Assembly (NCBI GenBank): GCA_012517855.1
Contig: JAAYUD010000058.1
Location: 16,654-80,653 of the forward strand
Source: Bacteroidales bacterium
GTDB lineage: Bacteria > Bacteroidota > Bacteroidia > Bacteroidales > Bacteroidaceae
Direction of reading: 5' to 3'
DNA: 64,000 nucleotides
The notes beneath the pieces were generated by a model. The model worked only from the letters and a program-made list of their open reading frames with translations, was not told the origin of the DNA and did not search any database. Below, piece by piece: positions 1 to 8,620 of this stretch. The position numbers and the translations under genes were made by a program. Within the stretch, counting starts at the first letter, position 1. The number at the start of each line of letters is the position of its first letter.

Positions 1-1
1 A

Positions 2-1489
2 CTGACCATTTCTAAAGTATATGTCAGCATTTGTGGTCAATCATTCCGATCTTTAAAGAATGTAGTCTCCCGTGACTTACCAGAGAATGTCAGCATCACC
101 GAAGAGATGGTTGATTCCATTTGCGAAGAAAATAGAGCCATAAAGCTGACCGATATGGACATCTTCGATGTAATTCCTCAGGGGTATCATATCGGAACAA
201 TTAGCGAGATGGATCCGGTTGGAGTTATCGGCAATCGCATAGAAGGTTGTTTTCTCAATATTGTAGGACGTTCTATCGTTCGCAAGAATCTAGAACGTTG
301 TTTCTCGGACGCGAGAATTAAAATTGCCGACGACCCTGATATCACCTCAACGGTCACTGCCAAATATGTACTGACCGAAAGCGAACGGCGCTTGGGATGC
401 GCACTTATCGATTTTGGGGCAGATACCACAACGGTTTCTATTTATCACAAAAACATTCTACGCTTTTTGTCAGTCATTCCAATAGGAAGTTCAAGCATCA
501 CCCACGATCTAATGTCACTCAATATCGATGAAAATGAAGCAGAAGAATTAAAAGTACATTATGGGAGTGCCACTTTAGAAATTAGCAAAGATGAAGAGGA
601 AATCATTCACTTGAACGAAGAGAACCACTCTGTTAAGCTAAGTGAGATAAACAATATTGTAGAGGCACGCGCCATGGAGATTATTGCTAATGTTTGGAAT
701 CAAATTCAGCTTTCGGGATATACCAACCGGCTAGGATCAGGACTAATTTTTACAGGCGGCGGTTCCAATTTGCGTAACCTAAGTACAGCATTCTGCAAAT
801 ACATCAAACGCAATCCCAAAATCCGCACCGCTTCTTTAGTTTACGAACCATCTATTTCGGGACTCACTATCCCAAGTGATGGAACTATCAATGCATTAAT
901 AGGGTTGACGCTCGGTGGCAGAGAAAATTGTTGTGAAAGGATTTTCAACCAGCCGATACCAAATCCTGATCAAGAAGTAAAAATAGACCACCCATCTGAG
1001 GAAATCGATGAAGGAGGATTGAGTGTGAGTTATGATAATAATGACAAATATGATACTAAACCAGATAGACCAGAAACTGAAGATATGCCATTACCCTCTG
1101 ACGAGGAAAATAAAAAGATCGGCATTAAGGTTCCTTTTTGGGATAAAATTAGGAAGCCGAAAAAAGAAGAGATTGAAATAGAAGATCCGGAAGCTGTGGC
1201 ACAAAGAGAATACGAAAGAGAACAACAACAAATACGCAAAGACCGTGATAGAGCAGAAAGAGAAGCCCAACATGAAGTAGAGACCTTGCGGAGAGCTGAA
1301 CAAAAGAAAAAGCAAGATGTTCTAAAAGCGCAACAACAAGAAAAGGAAAGAATCCTTCGGGAGAAAAGGAAAGAGCAAGAAAGAATAGAAAAGCTAGCTA
1401 AGAAAAAAGACAATAAATTTAATAAAGCACTCAATCATCTCACCGATATCTTCTTTAACGAAGACCAAATGAAAGATGATAATGATTAA
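2..1489 (+). CDS. ftsA: Cell division protein FtsA, 5' truncated by window edge
   Basis: FtsA is an actin-like ATPase that tethers FtsZ to the membrane and recruits the divisome. The ORF track starts at an internal ATG (107), but the frame is open back to base 2 and its codons read as FtsA (a KVYVSICG-like stretch), so the gene enters from the left with its N-terminal part missing. Visible are the second phosphate motif (LIDFGADTTTVS) and the adenosine motif (LIFTGGGSNL) of the actin fold. After the fold comes an unusually long charged extension of about 130 residues rich in E/K/R/Q, predicted coiled coil, ending in a short helix (NHLTDIFF) that could be the amphipathic membrane anchor. It lies 32 bp upstream of ftsZ, the usual division-cluster order. 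Confidence 0.95.
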   Translation: MTISKVYVSICGQSFRSLKNVVSRDLPENVSITEEMVDSICEENRAIKLTDMDIFDVIPQGYHIGTISEMDPVGVIGNRIEGCFLNIVGRSIVRKNLERCFSDARIKIADDPDITSTVTAKYVLTESERRLGCALIDFGADTTTVSIYHKNILRFLSVIPIGSSSITHDLMSLNIDENEAEELKVHYGSATLEISKDEEEIIHLNEENHSVKLSEINNIVEARAMEIIANVWNQIQLSGYTNRLGSGLIFTGGGSNLRNLSTAFCKYIKRNPKIRTASLVYEPSISGLTIPSDGTINALIGLTLGGRENCCERIFNQPIPNPDQEVKIDHPSEEIDEGGLSVSYDNNDKYDTKPDRPETEDMPLPSDEENKKIGIKVPFWDKIRKPKKEEIEIEDPEAVAQREYEREQQQIRKDRDRAEREAQHEVETLRRAEQKKKQDVLKAQQQEKERILREKRKEQERIEKLAKKKDNKFNKALNHLTDIFFNEDQMKDDND

Positions 1490-1521
1490 AGTGTCTAACG
1501 AAGAATAAAAAATAAATAGAT

Positions 1522-2823
1522 ATGGACTTAGATTTTGAATTAAAGAAAAATTGTCCCAATGTTATTAAAGTCATCGGCGTAGGCGGTGGCGGTAGTAATG
1601 CTGTGAACCACATGTTTGTTCAAGGTGACATCCAGGACGTTTCGTTTGTTCTTTGCAACACAGACAGTCAGGCCCTAATACAGTCGAAGATCCCTGTCAA
1701 AATACAACTGGGAGATGAAGGTTTGGGAGCAGGTGCTATACCCGAAGTAGCAAAAAACGCTGCCGAAGAAAGTAAAGAACGAATCAAAAAGATGCTGTCC
1801 GACGGCACAAAGATGGTATTCATCACCGCAGGAATGGGAGGTGGAACCGGAACAGGTGCTGCGCCGGTAGTTGCCAAAATTGCCAAAGAAATGGGCATTT
1901 TGACCGTAGGTATCGTTACTATACCTTTTCTTTTTGAAGGTGAACAGAAAATACTCAAAGCACTAAGTGGAGTAGATGAAATTGCTAAAAATGTAGATGC
2001 GTTATTGGTCATCAACAACGAACGTCTTCGCTCTATCTATTCGGATCTCACCCTAACCAATGCCTTTGCAAAGGCTGATGACACACTATTAATAGCAGTA
2101 AAAGGCATCGCAGAAATCATCACACTACCTAAAAAAATAAACCTTGACTTTGCCGATGTCCGTACAACGCTGCAAAATGGCGGTGTAGCTATCATGGCTA
2201 CAGGCGAAGCAGTTGGCGAAAACCGCATCACAGAAGCCATCAACAAAGCTTTGCTTTCGCCGTTACTAAGCAACAAAGACATCACCAACTCAAAACGCAT
2301 TTTGCTTTGTGTAACTTTTAGCCCCAATTCAGAACTCATCGTAGAAGAGCTTGATGAAATTCATGACTTTATGAAAAGTATCGAAAAAAATGTTGAAGTT
2401 ATCTGGGGAGGCGGTCCCGATGAGAAACTGAAAGATGGCGTAAGAATTACCATTTTGGCTACCGGATTCGGTGTAAAAGATGTTGCTGATAAGAGGGATA
2501 TATTGGGCGAAGATATTGCCGAACTAATTGATGAAGAAGAACAGAACCGCCGAAACCGTTTAATTAAACAATATTATGGAGAAGGCATTCAGGACCTGGG
2601 CCGTTCAAGGCGTCACGAAACATTCTTGTTTGATCCATCAACACTCGATAACGATGATATTATCTCAAGAGTAGAATCATCACCAACTTTTGAGCGTACC
2701 AGACAACAGCTCAAAAAAATTAAAGCCCTAGCAGCTTCTGACAGTGCTCAAACTGAAAAAGAAAAAGAGTCAGGGGAGAATAAGAATGATGCAGTAGCAG
2801 ATGGCGTCATCAATTTTGGATAA
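1522..2823 (+). CDS. ftsZ: Cell division GTPase FtsZ
   Basis: Tubulin-like GTPase that polymerises into the Z ring at the division site. The N-terminal GTPase domain shows the glycine-rich GVGGGGSNAVNHM segment near residue 20 and the tubulin signature GGGTGTG near residue 108, followed by the T7-loop region (NLDFADV). The core ends near residue 320. A charged linker of about 110 residues follows, and the protein finishes in DGVINFG; the enterobacterial-type DxPxFLR peptide is not evident, so the partner-binding tail may differ. At 433 aa it is longer than E. coli FtsZ (383) because of the linker. The ATG at 1522 lies 32 bp after ftsA, suggesting co-transcription. Family assignment is certain. 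Confidence 0.98.
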   Translation: MDLDFELKKNCPNVIKVIGVGGGGSNAVNHMFVQGDIQDVSFVLCNTDSQALIQSKIPVKIQLGDEGLGAGAIPEVAKNAAEESKERIKKMLSDGTKMVFITAGMGGGTGTGAAPVVAKIAKEMGILTVGIVTIPFLFEGEQKILKALSGVDEIAKNVDALLVINNERLRSIYSDLTLTNAFAKADDTLLIAVKGIAEIITLPKKINLDFADVRTTLQNGGVAIMATGEAVGENRITEAINKALLSPLLSNKDITNSKRILLCVTFSPNSELIVEELDEIHDFMKSIEKNVEVIWGGGPDEKLKDGVRITILATGFGVKDVADKRDILGEDIAELIDEEEQNRRNRLIKQYYGEGIQDLGRSRRHETFLFDPSTLDNDDIISRVESSPTFERTRQQLKKIKALAASDSAQTEKEKESGENKNDAVADGVINFG

Positions 2824-2857
2824 ATAAAGACAGAATACTTATAAACAATAAAATAAG

Positions 2858-3313
2858 ATGAGTTTATTTGATAAAGTCAGCGAAGACATTAAAAACGCAA
2901 TGAAAGCCCACGACAAAGTGGCACTCGATACTTTAAGAAACATAAAGAAATGTTTTTTGGAAGCAAAAACAGCAGAAGGAGCCAACGGCGAATTAAATGA
3001 TGCCGATGCAACAAAAATCATTCAGAAACTGGTTAAACAAGGAAAAGACTCGGCAGAACAGTATATGGCCGCCAATCGTCAAGATCTTGCAGATGGAGAA
3101 TTGGAACAAGTCAAAGTAATGGAAACATATCTTCCAAAACAACTCTCGTCTGAAGAGCTTGAAATCCGCTTGAAAGCAATTATTGCCGAAGTCGGTGCAA
3201 CCGGTGCCAAAGACATGGGAAAAGTGATGGGAGCCGCTTCTAAACAATTAGCGGGTTTGGCAGAAGGCCGCATCATTTCAACTAAAGTAAAAGAACTCCT
3301 CGCAGCTCTTTAA
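2858..3313 (+). CDS. YqeY/GatB-like domain protein
   Basis: A 151-residue all-helical protein of the YqeY family, related to the tail domain of amidotransferase subunit GatB, which binds tRNA. As a free-standing protein its role is not established. Diagnostic features are the N-terminal amphipathic helix (DKVSEDIKNAMKA), the central KQGKDSAEQY segment, and the C-terminal GAKDMGKVMG motif followed by GRIISTKVKELL, all typical of the family at its normal length. It follows ftsZ by 34 bp on the same strand, as commonly seen in Bacteroidales, and probably belongs to the end of the division transcript. Its stop codon overlaps the stop of convergent recO by 3-4 bases. Confidence 0.9.
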   Translation: MSLFDKVSEDIKNAMKAHDKVALDTLRNIKKCFLEAKTAEGANGELNDADATKIIQKLVKQGKDSAEQYMAANRQDLADGELEQVKVMETYLPKQLSSEELEIRLKAIIAEVGATGAKDMGKVMGAASKQLAGLAEGRIISTKVKELLAAL

Positions 3314-4035
3314 TCAAACACCTCGCGCAAGACCTCTACAGACTTCAACTCCGGGAACTCGGGAAGATGAATTCTGTAATACGACAAAAGGACTTCTATG
3401 CACCTGTTACGCTGATCACGATTCATAGCGAACAGGTGCATATTATTATAATTCATTCGCATCAAAGTATTGATACGATGGGCTTCATCAGGTTTCAAAA
3501 AAGGTTGCCCAGTCAGAGGCAAAGAAGTGTAACAGCTATTCTGCAAATCAAAATAATCGCCTTTCCTATATCCGGTTAGATTGGGATAGAATCCTAAGAA
3601 CCAAGACAAATGCATCATAAACACCAAATGAAAATTCGAAAAATTGGCAGAACAATTGTCTAGCCACAAAATAGAATTTTTAAGATACCCGAACAAAAGT
3701 TGGTTTTCGGCTTCTTCACGCAAAGAATAAAGCATAAATTCTGCCAAGAAAAAAGCGATTGTGGTTTTTGACCTGTCAAAAGGTATAGAGGCAAAAGGAT
3801 AACTCAATTTAGCATTCTTAATACGATTCAATGAACGATTAGAACGAAAGTCCGCCTCAATATCGACTAGCGCCAACGGCTGGAATAAAGAAGCTTTAAA
3901 GATTGAACGGCGAGATTTTGGGATAGAAACCAATAAAGTAGTTCTACCATAAAGAGAAGTATATACATCGACGATATTTGATGTATCACTATATTTTATT
4001 TGATGTAGAACAATTGCCTCCGATTTCTGCAACAT
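3310..4035 (-). CDS. recO: DNA repair protein RecO
   Basis: RecO mediates loading of RecA onto SSB-coated single strands in the RecFOR pathway. The N-terminal OB fold is visible (AIVLHQIKYSDTSNIVDVYTS, then GRTTLLVSIPKSRRS), followed by the helical C-terminal part with FFLAEFMLYSL and FLGFYPN. The usual zinc-finger cysteines are absent, as in many Bacteroidetes RecO proteins. The ORF track begins at a TTG at 4059, but that TTG is part of a canonical promoter box. The first ATG, at 4033-4035, gives MLQKSEAIVLHQ, matching the family start and a 241-aa product. It converges on the yqeY-like gene, sharing the TTAA of the two stop codons. Confidence 0.9.
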   Translation of the reverse strand: MLQKSEAIVLHQIKYSDTSNIVDVYTSLYGRTTLLVSIPKSRRSIFKASLFQPLALVDIEADFRSNRSLNRIKNAKLSYPFASIPFDRSKTTIAFFLAEFMLYSLREEAENQLLFGYLKNSILWLDNCSANFSNFHLVFMMHLSWFLGFYPNLTGYRKGDYFDLQNSCYTSLPLTGQPFLKPDEAHRINTLMRMNYNNMHLFAMNRDQRNRCIEVLLSYYRIHLPEFPELKSVEVLREVFD

Positions 4036-4056
4036 ACACTTCCTTATAATTATGCT

Positions 4057-4088
4057 CAAAAGTAAATAAAAATAAGTCGCCGTACAAA
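4057..4088 (-). promoter_or_regulatory. Promoter of recO
   Basis: On the minus strand TTTG (4085-4088), 20 bp, then TACTTTTG (4057-4064) match the Bacteroides housekeeping consensus TTTG-N19-21-TAnnTTTG. The ATG at 4035 follows about 21 bases after the box, which supports that start over the upstream TTG. Confidence 0.75.
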
Positions 4089-4247
4089 CGAGTACACAAA
4101 TTAATTATCACAGTGCGCATTATCAATGCAATTTTCCTGCTTTGCCTTATCCCAAAAATTCACTAACAGTACTATACTAATATCGTCCCTTTTTGCTTTT
4201 TGAATTACAAAAATCAAAAAGAGATGTTCTCTTCCTTATGTTTTTTA

Positions 4248-4267
4248 CGACTCACGAGCGTGAGTCG
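4248..4267. repeat. Short palindrome of the CGACTCACG family
   Basis: CGACTCACG, two-base loop AG, CGTGAGTCG: a perfect 9-bp stem followed by CAAG. The same stem and the CAAG tail recur twice at 36.42-36.49 kb with different central bases. Confidence 0.85.
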
Positions 4268-4533
4268 CAAGCTATATATAGACGGAAAAAACTTTGGCTC
4301 ACCAGTAAAAGTAGGGGAATTAAGCATGATGGCATTCGGGTACTTAGATCCGAGACAGAGAATAGATTTATATTAATAAGTTGTTGCAGAGGACGTGAAA
4401 TATTTATCTATTTTGCAGAAAAAAATTGTATAAACAGCCACATAGATGTTGTCTTACTCTATGTAAATCGTTGGAGTGCACACCCCATTGACACAGAAAC
4501 AAGTTATGATACAACACTTTGCCTACAATCCAT

Positions 4534-4876
4534 TTTTCAGAACGTATTTCAATGTGAACATTCCCCGACATTCTGATACTTTCTTATCCGAACAGGGGTA
4601 ATAGGCCATTACAGGGCACTATTTTCGTACTCATTTCACCACCCTAATATAAATCGAATCAGAACAAGACATGAAGAGATAACGTGCAAGAGACTGATAT
4701 ACAGCGACAAATTCATAAGGACGAAAATAAATGTTTATACTTACAAACATTTATATTCGTCCTTATCATTTTTCGAAAGCAAAGGTTCATTTTGTATATC
4801 AAGAAATAGCATTTCAGTGTAGTTAAAAAAGTATCAGAATGTCGAGGAGTATTCACCTTCCAAAACGCTCTGAAAA
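4534..4876. repeat. Nested inverted-repeat element with 54-bp arms
   Basis: The 54-bp segment 4534-4587 (TTTTCAGAACGT...TTCTTAT) returns as its imperfect reverse complement at 4823-4876, and a third copy lies in direct orientation at 5449-5502. Inside the inverted pair sits a second hairpin at 4715-4766. No ORF of note lies between the arms, so the block resembles a MITE-like or foldback element rather than an insertion sequence. The arms are diverged, which points to an old insertion. Confidence 0.7.
4715..4766. repeat. Hairpin with ATAAGGACGAA arms
   Basis: Arms 4715-4738 and 4743-4766 pair over about 24 bp with one mismatch (ATAAGGACGAA on the left, TTCGTCCTTAT on the right), separated by four bases. 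The outer sequence TAAGGACGAA/TTCGTCCTTA also frames the hairpin at 36451-36510 around a different core. Confidence 0.8.
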
Positions 4877-4991
4877 CTGGCACCAATATTACTACTTTAG
4901 ATTAACACAATCTTGCGTCAACGAGGATGTACGTCTTGGACTCATCAGTAAAAAACAGGAAGCTAAGTGGCACGAAGTACTCGATAGATGA

Positions 4992-5252
4992 GATACACTC
5001 GTCTATGTGCAAAACGGTTCCTCAGGTATCTGTAAGCCATCGTTTAGAATCGTTCTAAGCAGAGGTCCGCTGAAAATAAGGAATCTACAGTATACTCTAG
5101 GGCCGATTTTCGGACCTTTTTCCGCTGGCGTTGTATATGGTGCATCGTTAACATGTTGTATGGCAGTGCCGTATGGTGTCATACGGAGGTGGCAAAGGTT
5201 GTTATGAAGATAGAATTTGATGCATATTCCCGACTTTACTGGTGAGCTTTTA
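4992..5252. repeat. Dispersed ~260-bp intergenic repeat, copy 1
   Basis: Roughly 80 percent identical to 24434-24700, in the same orientation and nearly gap-free over the central 180 bp. Two hairpins are kept in both copies: TTAGAAtcgTTCTAA (5044-5058 here) and CCGTATG gtgt CATACGG (5169-5186 here). Both strands carry short open frames (66 and 84 aa), but the differences between copies fall on all three codon positions, so coding is not supported. It is either a structured non-coding element or a degraded mobile fragment. Confidence 0.8.
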
Positions 5253-5260
5253 CACACCCA

Positions 5261-5333
5261 AAACCACGTATGTACCTAAATTTGTTGACGTCCATACGTT
5301 TTCAAAAAAACTTAAGGACGTCACCGAAAAAAC
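5261..5333. repeat. Dispersed ~73-bp repeat, copy 1
   Basis: Matches 23898-23969, including the identical core CGTCCATACGTTTTCAAAAA and the following ACGTCACCG. In this copy GACGTCC and GGACGTC form an inverted pair around the core. It lies only about 9 bp after copy 1 of the ~260-bp repeat; at the second locus the two families occur in the opposite order and about 460 bp apart. Confidence 0.8.
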
Positions 5334-5343
5334 TAACATACGA

Positions 5344-5377
5344 CACTTTCGACTCATAGTTATGAGTCGAAAGTGTT
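5344..5377. terminator. Strong palindrome with T-tract
   Basis: ACACTTTCGACTCATA, loop GT, TATGAGTCGAAAGTGT forms a perfect 16-bp stem followed by TTTTATTTTT on the plus strand. It looks like an intrinsic terminator, yet no plus-strand gene precedes it nearby. The inner TCGACTCA/TGAGTCGA resembles the CGACTCACG palindromes elsewhere. It could also act on the minus strand downstream of fbp. Confidence 0.5.
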
Positions 5378-5448
5378 TTATTTTTAGAGTATACATACCC
5401 CATTTATGCAATAACGTGTTTATTTATAGTGGGTTATTTTCAGACCGT

Positions 5449-5502
5449 TTTTCAAAACGTTTTTCGAGATGAATATTTATCGCAGCACTGGTACTTTTTT
5501 AT
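5449..5502 (+). repeat. Third copy of the 54-bp repeat
   Basis: Starts TTTTCAAAACGTTTTTC and ends TACTTTTTTAT. It aligns without gaps over 54 bases to 4534-4587. It lies about 85 bp downstream of the fbp stop codon (fbp is on the minus strand). Confidence 0.7.
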
Positions 5503-5586
5503 CCCATACCTAGTTCGTTTAATACGCTTCATATCTTTGTCGTCGTGTATCAGCGTATGAGCGTCCTCTGAGCTTCCTCTATTAGC

Positions 5587-7584
5587 TTATTTCGTTTTCT
5601 CTTTAATGAAACCGTGTCGATAAGCGTAAAGCAATTGTCTTATTTCTTGAATTTGGTGGCGTAATTCTTTGCCTTTGTCTGTATCGTTTACTAACATGCG
5701 GTGGCGGCTAAGCTCTACTATTTGCGTGGAACTTTTAATATCCGACCCAGTACGAATCGATTCTTCGGCAGAAGAAAACGGTTCATGTTGTACAAGTTCG
5801 AAACCACGACTATGAAAAACGAGTGTATAGCCTGCTATGCCTGTCGTGTTGTGATAGGCACGGGAGAAACCTCCATCGATGACTAACAATTTGCCGTTGG
5901 CTTTTACCGGTTGTTCTCCGCTAGATGCATGAACCGGTACATGCCCGTTGATAATGTGACGGGCTTTGCCTTCTACGCCGAAAGAATCGAGAATATAGTC
6001 ACATATCTTTTCGTCGTCACGAAGTTTATAATAATAGCCGTTTTCTTCTTTCCACGTGGCTTTGTCTTTCAAAAAATAGCGCTCGAATGTGGCCATTTTT
6101 GATTTATCGAATAGTGGGGAGTCTGTTCCGCACCAAAGATACCAAAAGTAATCGACAGCAAATTGGAGTTCACTCTCTTCGGTGTCAGAATTAAATGCCT
6201 TGCGGATGGTAAGTCCTATTTGTGTAAGAAGTTCTTTGCCGGCATATTTCTTTTTATCGATCAATACTTCTTTTAAAGTTCCATCAGAATTGAGAGGTAC
6301 TGATGCATGAAACAATAGATTGGAATTATAAATATTGTAGATGCATCCGTGGCTTAGTAAACAACGGATGTGTTTCTTTAGTCTGTCTCGCATAACGAAA
6401 GAATGCCGCAAGTTATTGATGACCTCTGCCTCTTCTGGCGTCAACTTATAAGGATGTTCGGGATCTATTGTCGGAAAGTTGTTGTCTTTCATTTCATACT
6501 CCTTCCCATTAATTAGCAATACCCCTTTCTCCTTGTCTATGAGGTGCAATAGCTTACGGTTGCTCATATTCCATTCGGGATGACGATCGATCATATCGCC
6601 TTCTAGCTTGAATTGAATAATGCTGATGGCTTTGTGCATCTTGCTGAGCTGAACAATTTCTTTGGGGCTGAATCCCGTATTCATTTTTTCTAGCTTGGGA
6701 ATGAATTCTGTGCAGGGGTCGTCTGCATAGACATCCATCGCAAGAGTAGCAAGTGGAAGCAGATTAATGCCGTAGCCGTCTTGTAGCGTTTCCATATTGC
6801 CATAGCGTAATGATATTCGAAGGACATTGCAGATGCAACACTCATTTCCTGCCGCTGCACCCATCCAAAGAATATCGTGATTGCCCCATTGGATATCGAA
6901 GCTATGGTAATGTCGTAGAGTCTCCATTATGATATGTGCTCCGGGCCCGCGGTCGTAGACGTCACCAAGCACGTGAAGTTGGTCGATGGCTAGTTGCTGA
7001 ATAAGTTTGCACATGTCAATAATGAAATCGTCAGCTCTTTCGGTAGAGATAATTGTTTCTGTAATGACGTTAACGTATGCTTGTTTGTTATGGTCGTCTG
7101 CATTTTCGTGAAGTAGCTCTTCTATAATATAAGCAAAATCTTTGGGTAGGGCTTTGCGAACTTTGGAACGAGTATATTTGGAAGAAACACTCCGGCAGAC
7201 TCTGACTAGTTGATGAATGGTTACTGTGTACCAATTGTCTAAGTCGGGTTCGGCGGCTTTCACCAATTCCAATTTTTGTTCGGGATAATAGATTAAAGTA
7301 CAAAGATCACGAATTTCTGCCTCACGAAGGTTGTTGCCGAATATTTCTTTTACTTTTCTTTTAATATTACCCGAAGCGTTTTTCAATACATGTTGAAAAG
7401 CTTCGTATTCTCCGTGAATATCGGCGAGATAATGTTCAGTTCCTTTAGGCAAATTAAGAATCGCTTCCAAATTGATGATTTCAGTACTTGCTGCAGCTAC
7501 TGTTGGAAAAATATGAGCCAATAATTGTAAATAACTCATATTCTTTTCAATCATGTCAGGAGTAATGATTTCTTCCTTTTTCAT
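5587..7584 (-). CDS. fbp: Class III fructose-1,6-bisphosphatase
   Basis: Hydrolyses fructose 1,6-bisphosphate to fructose 6-phosphate, the committed step of gluconeogenesis, in the cytoplasm. This is the large metallophosphatase-type enzyme known from Firmicutes and Bacteroidetes, not the FBPase I fold. Metal-binding motifs of the calcineurin-like fold are all present: LADIHGE, GDVYDRGP, WGNHD and, near the C-terminus, INGHVPVH. The ORF track starts at 7659, but that lies upstream of a canonical promoter (7613-7644). The ATG at 7584 (MKKEEIITPDMIEKN) gives 665 aa, the usual family length. It is divergent from the helix-hairpin-helix gene. Assignment is secure. Confidence 0.96.
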   Translation of the reverse strand: MKKEEIITPDMIEKNMSYLQLLAHIFPTVAAASTEIINLEAILNLPKGTEHYLADIHGEYEAFQHVLKNASGNIKRKVKEIFGNNLREAEIRDLCTLIYYPEQKLELVKAAEPDLDNWYTVTIHQLVRVCRSVSSKYTRSKVRKALPKDFAYIIEELLHENADDHNKQAYVNVITETIISTERADDFIIDMCKLIQQLAIDQLHVLGDVYDRGPGAHIIMETLRHYHSFDIQWGNHDILWMGAAAGNECCICNVLRISLRYGNMETLQDGYGINLLPLATLAMDVYADDPCTEFIPKLEKMNTGFSPKEIVQLSKMHKAISIIQFKLEGDMIDRHPEWNMSNRKLLHLIDKEKGVLLINGKEYEMKDNNFPTIDPEHPYKLTPEEAEVINNLRHSFVMRDRLKKHIRCLLSHGCIYNIYNSNLLFHASVPLNSDGTLKEVLIDKKKYAGKELLTQIGLTIRKAFNSDTEESELQFAVDYFWYLWCGTDSPLFDKSKMATFERYFLKDKATWKEENGYYYKLRDDEKICDYILDSFGVEGKARHIINGHVPVHASSGEQPVKANGKLLVIDGGFSRAYHNTTGIAGYTLVFHSRGFELVQHEPFSSAEESIRTGSDIKSSTQIVELSRHRMLVNDTDKGKELRHQIQEIRQLLYAYRHGFIKEKTK

Positions 7585-7612
7585 AATGATCGATTGATGG
7601 CTTTTATTTTTG

Positions 7613-7644
7613 CAAATGTAGGTACTCTGTGTAATAAAAACAAA
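7613..7644 (-). promoter_or_regulatory. Promoter of fbp
   Basis: Minus strand TTTG (7641-7644), 20 bp, TACATTTG (7613-7620): a full match to the Bacteroides promoter consensus. It decides the fbp start, because the longer ORF would begin upstream of the transcript. Confidence 0.8.
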
Positions 7645-7685
7645 TTTTTGTGACAACATTATTCGGCTATTGTCCTTATTTTAGT

Positions 7686-7693
7686 TATCTTTG
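7686..7693 (+). promoter_or_regulatory. -7 box of the helix-hairpin-helix gene
   Basis: TATCTTTG lies 24 bases before the ATG at 7718. No well-spaced TTTG -33 box is seen, so only half of the promoter is supported. Confidence 0.45.
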
Positions 7694-7717
7694 GAGGCAG
7701 ATTAACCTTCTGATGCT

Positions 7718-8620
7718 ATGTTGAAAGACTTTTTTTATTATACAAAAACAGAAAGACGAGGAATAATTTTTATTATTGTAATTATTATACTTTGTTTGTT
7801 TGGATCGTTTCTCATCAGTGATGTAGTGAGATCGCCTCGTGGAGGTGGCGATAAGAGTTTCAATAAAGAATATGAAGCATTTGTCCATTCTATCGAAGTG
7901 CTTAATCGAAAGGAGTATAGTAAATTTCATCATACCCAGTTTAATCAAGATGTGGTATTGGCTTCTTTTAATCCAAATACAGTAGATTCTCTTACTTTCT
8001 TGCGTTTAGGTTTGCCTCGATGGATGGTTCATAATATATTAAAGTATCGGGCAAAAGGGGGTAAGTTCCGTAAACCTCAAGATTTTCGTAAAATATATGG
8101 TATGACCGACGAACGTTTTGCTCTTCTTCTGCCCTATATAGATATTCCGACGGTCAACCGTGATACTGTTCGAATGGCGGTTACACGAGATTCTCTCCCT
8201 CTTGCTAAATATCCCATAAAGTATGCTTCTGCCATAAAATTGGAATTGAATGCGGTTGATACTACCGAATTGCGAAAGATACCAGGAGTGGGCAGTGGCA
8301 TCGCCCGAATGATAGTGCGCTATCGGCAGCAATTAGGAGGCTATTATTCTGTTCAGCAATTAGAAGAGATACATCTTATAAGTAGTAGGCTGAGCAAGTG
8401 GTTTACTGTTGATCCGGCTTTGATACATCGATTGAATGTAAACAAAGACGGACTACAAAGACTTAATGCTCATCCTTATATCAATTTCTATCAGGCCAAG
8501 GCCATAGTAGAATACCGACGTAAGCGTGGTACAATTAAAAATCTTAATCAGCTTGCTTTTTATGAAGAGTTTACTTCAGCCGATTTTGAACGAATGAGTC
8601 ATTATATAGCGTTTGACTGA
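7718..8620 (+). CDS. Membrane-anchored helix-hairpin-helix (ComEA-like) protein
   Basis: A 300-residue protein with one N-terminal transmembrane segment ([19 protein letters not shown], about residues 15-33) and three successive helix-hairpin-helix units in the rest. The clearest is [19 protein letters not shown] near residue 190; the others are [15 protein letters not shown] and [17 protein letters not shown]. This motif binds duplex DNA non-specifically, and ComEA-type proteins bind incoming DNA on the periplasmic side. Several spaced repeats on one chain are common in Bacteroidetes members, whose role is untested. Its 3' end overlaps the convergent ABC transporter gene by 19 bp. No competence gene lies nearby. 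Confidence 0.8.
   Translation: MLKDFFYYTKTERRGIIFIIVIIILCLFGSFLISDVVRSPRGGGDKSFNKEYEAFVHSIEVLNRKEYSKFHHTQFNQDVVLASFNPNTVDSLTFLRLGLPRWMVHNILKYRAKGGKFRKPQDFRKIYGMTDERFALLLPYIDIPTVNRDTVRMAVTRDSLPLAKYPIKYASAIKLELNAVDTTELRKIPGVGSGIARMIVRYRQQLGGYYSVQQLEEIHLISSRLSKWFTVDPALIHRLNVNKDGLQRLNAHPYINFYQAKAIVEYRRKRGTIKNLNQLAFYEEFTSADFERMSHYIAFD

Larger units (their letters stand above)
4060..5586. other. Repeat-rich gene-free region between recO and fbp
   Basis: About 1.5 kb with no believable gene. The 127-aa ORF at 4193-4576 runs through palindromes and resembles no family. The region holds a palindrome (4248-4267), three copies of a 54-bp repeat, a 24-bp-arm hairpin, one copy of a ~260-bp repeat shared with 24.4-24.7 kb, one copy of a ~73-bp repeat shared with 23.9 kb, and a terminator-like palindrome (5344-5377). 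These are listed separately. The rest is unique AT-rich sequence. Confidence 0.8.

Noticed and set aside
4193-4576. 127-aa ORF between recO and fbp
   Set aside because: It crosses a palindrome and one copy of the 54-bp repeat, has no family resemblance and no promoter or sensible start.
5003-5257. 84-aa minus-strand ORF with a similar frame in the second repeat copy (24422-24625)
   Set aside because: The frame is shared, but the substitutions between copies are spread over all codon positions (about 15, 8 and 12), the opposite strand is open as well, and the ends differ. Non-coding repeat preferred.
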